From NCBI RefSeq assembly GCF_910592395.1, contig NC_088311.1, positions 2,668,501 to 2,732,500 on the forward strand: a DNA stretch of 64,000 nucleotides, given 5' to 3'. This document shows positions 61,501-64,000 of the stretch, piece after piece; position 1 is the first letter of the stretch; each line of letters opens with the position of its first letter. The DNA comes from Lineus longissimus (lineage: Eukaryota; Nemertea; Pilidiophora; Heteronemertea; Lineidae). Both the position numbers and the translations under genes were made by a program. Below the pieces are notes generated by a model. The model was not told where the DNA came from and did no database searches. It saw nothing but the letters and a program-made list of their open reading frames with translations.

Positions 61501-63230
61501 ATAGGTGGCGGTGAATTATCAAGACGTTTAGAATTTTTGCAGAAAATTTGCGCTGATAAAATCGAAATGAAATAAATTTTTCGGCTGGGCTTCTCTTCGA
61601 TTCAAGGGACAGGGAAGTAGCAACGAACCTTTGGTATCATTAGCCAATCGCTATTATGTAACTTATATTTCAAATAGGGGAAGACCATTAGTCTTATAAA
61701 CGCTCCTTGTGCTCTCCATGAAATTGATTCTTATTGTCCATGTATCACTTACCACCAGGCCAAATCATCGCCAGCGTCTTAAAAGTTGTGACAGGCCCCT
61801 CGCTTTCTATCACCTGTCCCGTCTTGGTGGAGCGGTACACAGCACCAATCTGGTAGCTGTAGTTTGTCAATGGTTCCAGACCAGTCACGTTGTGACTGAT
61901 TAATCCTCTTGGTGATGGGAACGAAACTGTCTTCGTCTGGTTGGTTGATTTTTCTGGGTGATATTTCAGCTCATACCGTGACACGGACCATGTATCATTG
62001 CCACTGTCATGGGGTCTGATATTAGGCCATTGGACGGCGACAGAATTGGAAGTAGACTCTGTCTTTGATAGCATCGGTAGTCCTGGTGATTTAGAAACAA
62101 ACTTAATGGAAGCACTACTGTGTTAAGAATAAAACATTGGTGTAGAATGCATCAATTTGGTACATACTTTACCGGTTGATATGTAAGTGAACTCTATGGA
62201 TCTCGGCGATCATTCTTAGTATTTCGGTGTGTGTTCCACTCTCCGCTGTATATGTAGCACGGTTTCGCTGGGACGCTGTCTGTCCTCGATCTATGAGCTC
62301 TGTGTCGTAATTTACCAAATGACAGACTTGTGATAGTGTTTAGAGATACAGGACTTCGGGAATCTTTAAAAAATGTCAAGAGTCAAACACGTTCTATTCG
62401 ATTTTTAAAGCGACAACTGTATTGGAAAATTATAATGCTACCTCAGAATTAAAGTACTTTCATTTCGATTTTTGTTGTTGGGCATACCATGAATGAAGCA
62501 TGTAACCTGAGAGAAACGCTTACCTTTTCCCCGGGGCAAATTGCATGAAGGCCCTGTGTAATTTTCATTGCAGCCGGAAGGACACACCCCTGTCGATACA
62601 TCGCATGAGATGTTATTGGCACACTGGCATTGGATGTTACAGTTGGGACCATATCGTTTGTTTTCGCATGCTAGAAGATAAACATCTCTGACATTAGGTA
62701 TGTAGAATCGAAACCTATTCTCATTTGGGTTTATAGATGCGTTCTAGAACCACTCTTACGAGAGAATGCTAAGACAAGGAAATCTGTCATTTTTTTCAGG
62801 CAGTAAAGGTTTTCTCTGATATTGGTAATTTCTTGCGTCCAGAGTAAACTACTAATTTTGTAAAGTATCTCACCTGTGCAACACAGTTAGAGTGGTATTA
62901 GGTAAGGTGATGCTAAACTGACATATATTCTGGTCATGTGGACGCAAGCAGATTTAAACTAAAATAATTTAAAAGAAGGTATACATCTTTATGAGAACAT
63001 GAACATACCTCTGAACTGGAATGCATCTGTGATAACTTCACATAAAACCAAGTTGTCCGTTTCCATCCGTTTGATGATCAGATATCTGCCAACGGCCGGG
63101 GTGGTACACGTTATTGTTGGGGATGCCCCTGATGATATATAACCAGGAGCGTAATGATAGCAGAGGTTGCCACTTGACGAATCCGTACTTGGTGAATTTC
63201 TCATCCAGATTTTAAAGCTTCCTGGGCCTC
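58512..63230 (-). CDS. F-lectin/EGF/FN3 modular protein, 5' end outside window
   Basis: Exons on the minus strand: 63230-63009 (F-lectin second half), 62670-62524 (EGF), 62082-61753 (FN3), 60871-60737 (EGF), 60420-60220 and 59983-59759 (complete F-lectin), 59418-59272 (EGF) and 58831-58512 (FN3, stop). All internal exons begin and end in phase 1; in-window coding totals 574 residues. F-lectin: NAARGKNATQSS opens the fold, with WWRVDLG and a closing GRYLIIK...LCEV. The EGF exons have eight Cys in laminin/Tie-like spacing (RYGPNCN, CQCANN). FN3: GLEPLTNY and ST-x-TFKTLA close the domain. No membrane helix follows, so this form looks secreted. The His and Arg expected in the fucose site are absent. 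The predicted role is extracellular adhesion or recognition; relatives often continue into receptor kinases or phosphatases. It might instead be two genes, but no signal-peptide exon separates the units. Confidence 0.82.
61020..61560. repeat. Duplicated flank with 76-bp minisatellite
   Basis: This is the upstream-unit copy of the non-coding flank at 57970-58330, here lying in an intron between FN3 and EGF exons. It has gained a tandem array with period 75-76 bp. GTCTTCAC blocks lie near 61288, 61361 and 61439, each followed by AGATG, GAAACTCG and GTCTTCATCAAGACG-like sequence, giving about three units at 61284-61510. The added units explain most of the offset difference between exon copies (3,241 bp) and flank copies (3,050 bp). 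Confidence 0.7.
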
Positions 63231-63483
63231 CTTTAAATTGTGAAAGAAAGTATAATTGTATTAGATAGTGTTTAGAATGCCTTAAAACACAGTATTGATG
63301 TTGAATTGAGTACCTTTTGTAGGTTTTTAAGAGGATGCGAGCCACGGATCCATATGTCCTTGAATAATATTTTAAATGGTCAGCAACATTCGGTGATAGT
63401 TGTAGTAATGTTTAAACTGTAATCACATTATCTGGCAAAAAGTCTTAACTGGTTTGTGGTTGTACAGTACCCCCAGGTATATG

Positions 63484-63990
63484 GCACGGCTTAACCCGCC
63501 GGCCATGAGGGAATTCCTTTATGGCCCAGTGGTTGGCGCGTTGGCCCCAGAGTGGAAGTCAAGCAACGTTGAGCGCGGTCAACCTTTGGATCGGTGACCG
63601 GCGCGTACAATACATCTGGCAGACCTTCCCACGCTCTGGATTTGTAGTTCGGTACTGAGACGCATGAAGTGCTAAGTAGGATCGCGGACGATCCATCTCT
63701 GTCCGAAGGGGGGAATGAAGTTAAGCAACGTTGAGCGCGGTCAACCTTTGGATCGGTGACCGGCGCGTATAATACAGTGGTAAAATAGTGTTCCTTTAGA
63801 TACCAGGGGTATGCACAGTAAGGAAATGAGCGCTTTGCAGCAGCTCCTTTCACCTCCAGGGATTAACTATCAAAATACGCCTTTTGCTTTGAGAGATCGA
63901 CATTTTTTTAAACGCCTTTGAACGGCCCAATATAGGACTGATAAGGGCGCTATATAAATGTGATACATTGATTGATTGATACATGAAAGA
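63484..63990 (+). mobile_element. Composite SINE with two 5S rRNA-like heads
   Basis: Two 60-bp blocks, 63555-63615 and 63717-63776 (period 162 bp, only a few differences), match the internal control region of 5S rRNA. They contain GAAGTTAAGCAACGTTGAGC, then CGGTC, then TTGGATCGGTGACC, which are box A, intermediate element and box C. Ahead of them, TGGCCCAGTGG (63522-63532) is a tRNA-type A box. The 3' end carries GCGCTATATAAATGTGATAC followed by (TTGA)n, the kind of tail borrowed from a LINE. This is the pattern of SINE3-type (5S-derived) retroposons, here dimeric. It sits where an upstream F-lectin exon would be expected from the duplication spacing, so the insertion probably displaced that exon beyond the window. 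Confidence 0.8.
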
Positions 63991-64000
63991 TCATGTACTT

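Noticed and set aside
63491-63853. 120-codon minus-strand frame with an internal 20-residue duplication
   Set aside because: The duplication is the antisense of the two 5S-like blocks of the SINE; not a protein gene.

Overview
The window looks like nuclear DNA of a marine invertebrate, most likely a lophotrochozoan (mollusc, brachiopod or a relative). The evidence is an AT-rich background, introns with GT-AG borders, AATAAA polyadenylation signals, tRNA- and 5S-derived SINEs, a foldback MITE, and a neuropeptide-type GPCR next to proteins built from F-type-lectin, EGF and FN3 domains. No bacterial or organelle features are present. The species assignment is inference from domain content only.

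Layout. Positions 1 to about 51,180 form a gene-poor region of roughly 51 kb (intergenic, or large introns of genes whose exons lie elsewhere). It holds tandem duplications, a 14-bp minisatellite (14531-14827), a 172-bp foldback MITE (18788-18959), a near-perfect 52-nt hairpin (6626-6677), a tRNA-derived SINE (37221-37380) and a degenerate one (41755-41890). Two tentative genes lie in it: a TATA-preceded small membrane-protein ORF (7620-7958) and a Cys-free, Thr-rich ORF (20878-21408, minus).

The last 13 kb is gene-dense. An intronless rhodopsin-type GPCR lies on the plus strand (51395-52573). Tail-to-tail with it is a seven-exon minus-strand gene (57748 to 53217). Its exon phases join into a 638-residue secreted protein: signal peptide, an unrecognised Cys-containing segment of about 140 residues, two Ig domains and a complete trypsin domain. 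Upstream of it, in the same orientation, are eight phase 1-1 domain exons (63230 to 58512). They encode F-lectin half, EGF and FN3, then EGF, F-lectin, EGF and FN3, ending in a stop followed by AATAAA. This gene continues beyond the right edge. It contains a segmental duplication of about 3.2 kb that covers both exons and non-coding flank. A composite 5S-rRNA-derived SINE fills the right edge (about 63484-63990).

The pairing of an Ig-trypsin protease, with complement/clotting-like active-site features and an odd activation site, with an adhesive F-lectin/EGF/FN3 protein suggests an extracellular recognition or innate-immunity neighbourhood. That functional link is inference from domain content and proximity.
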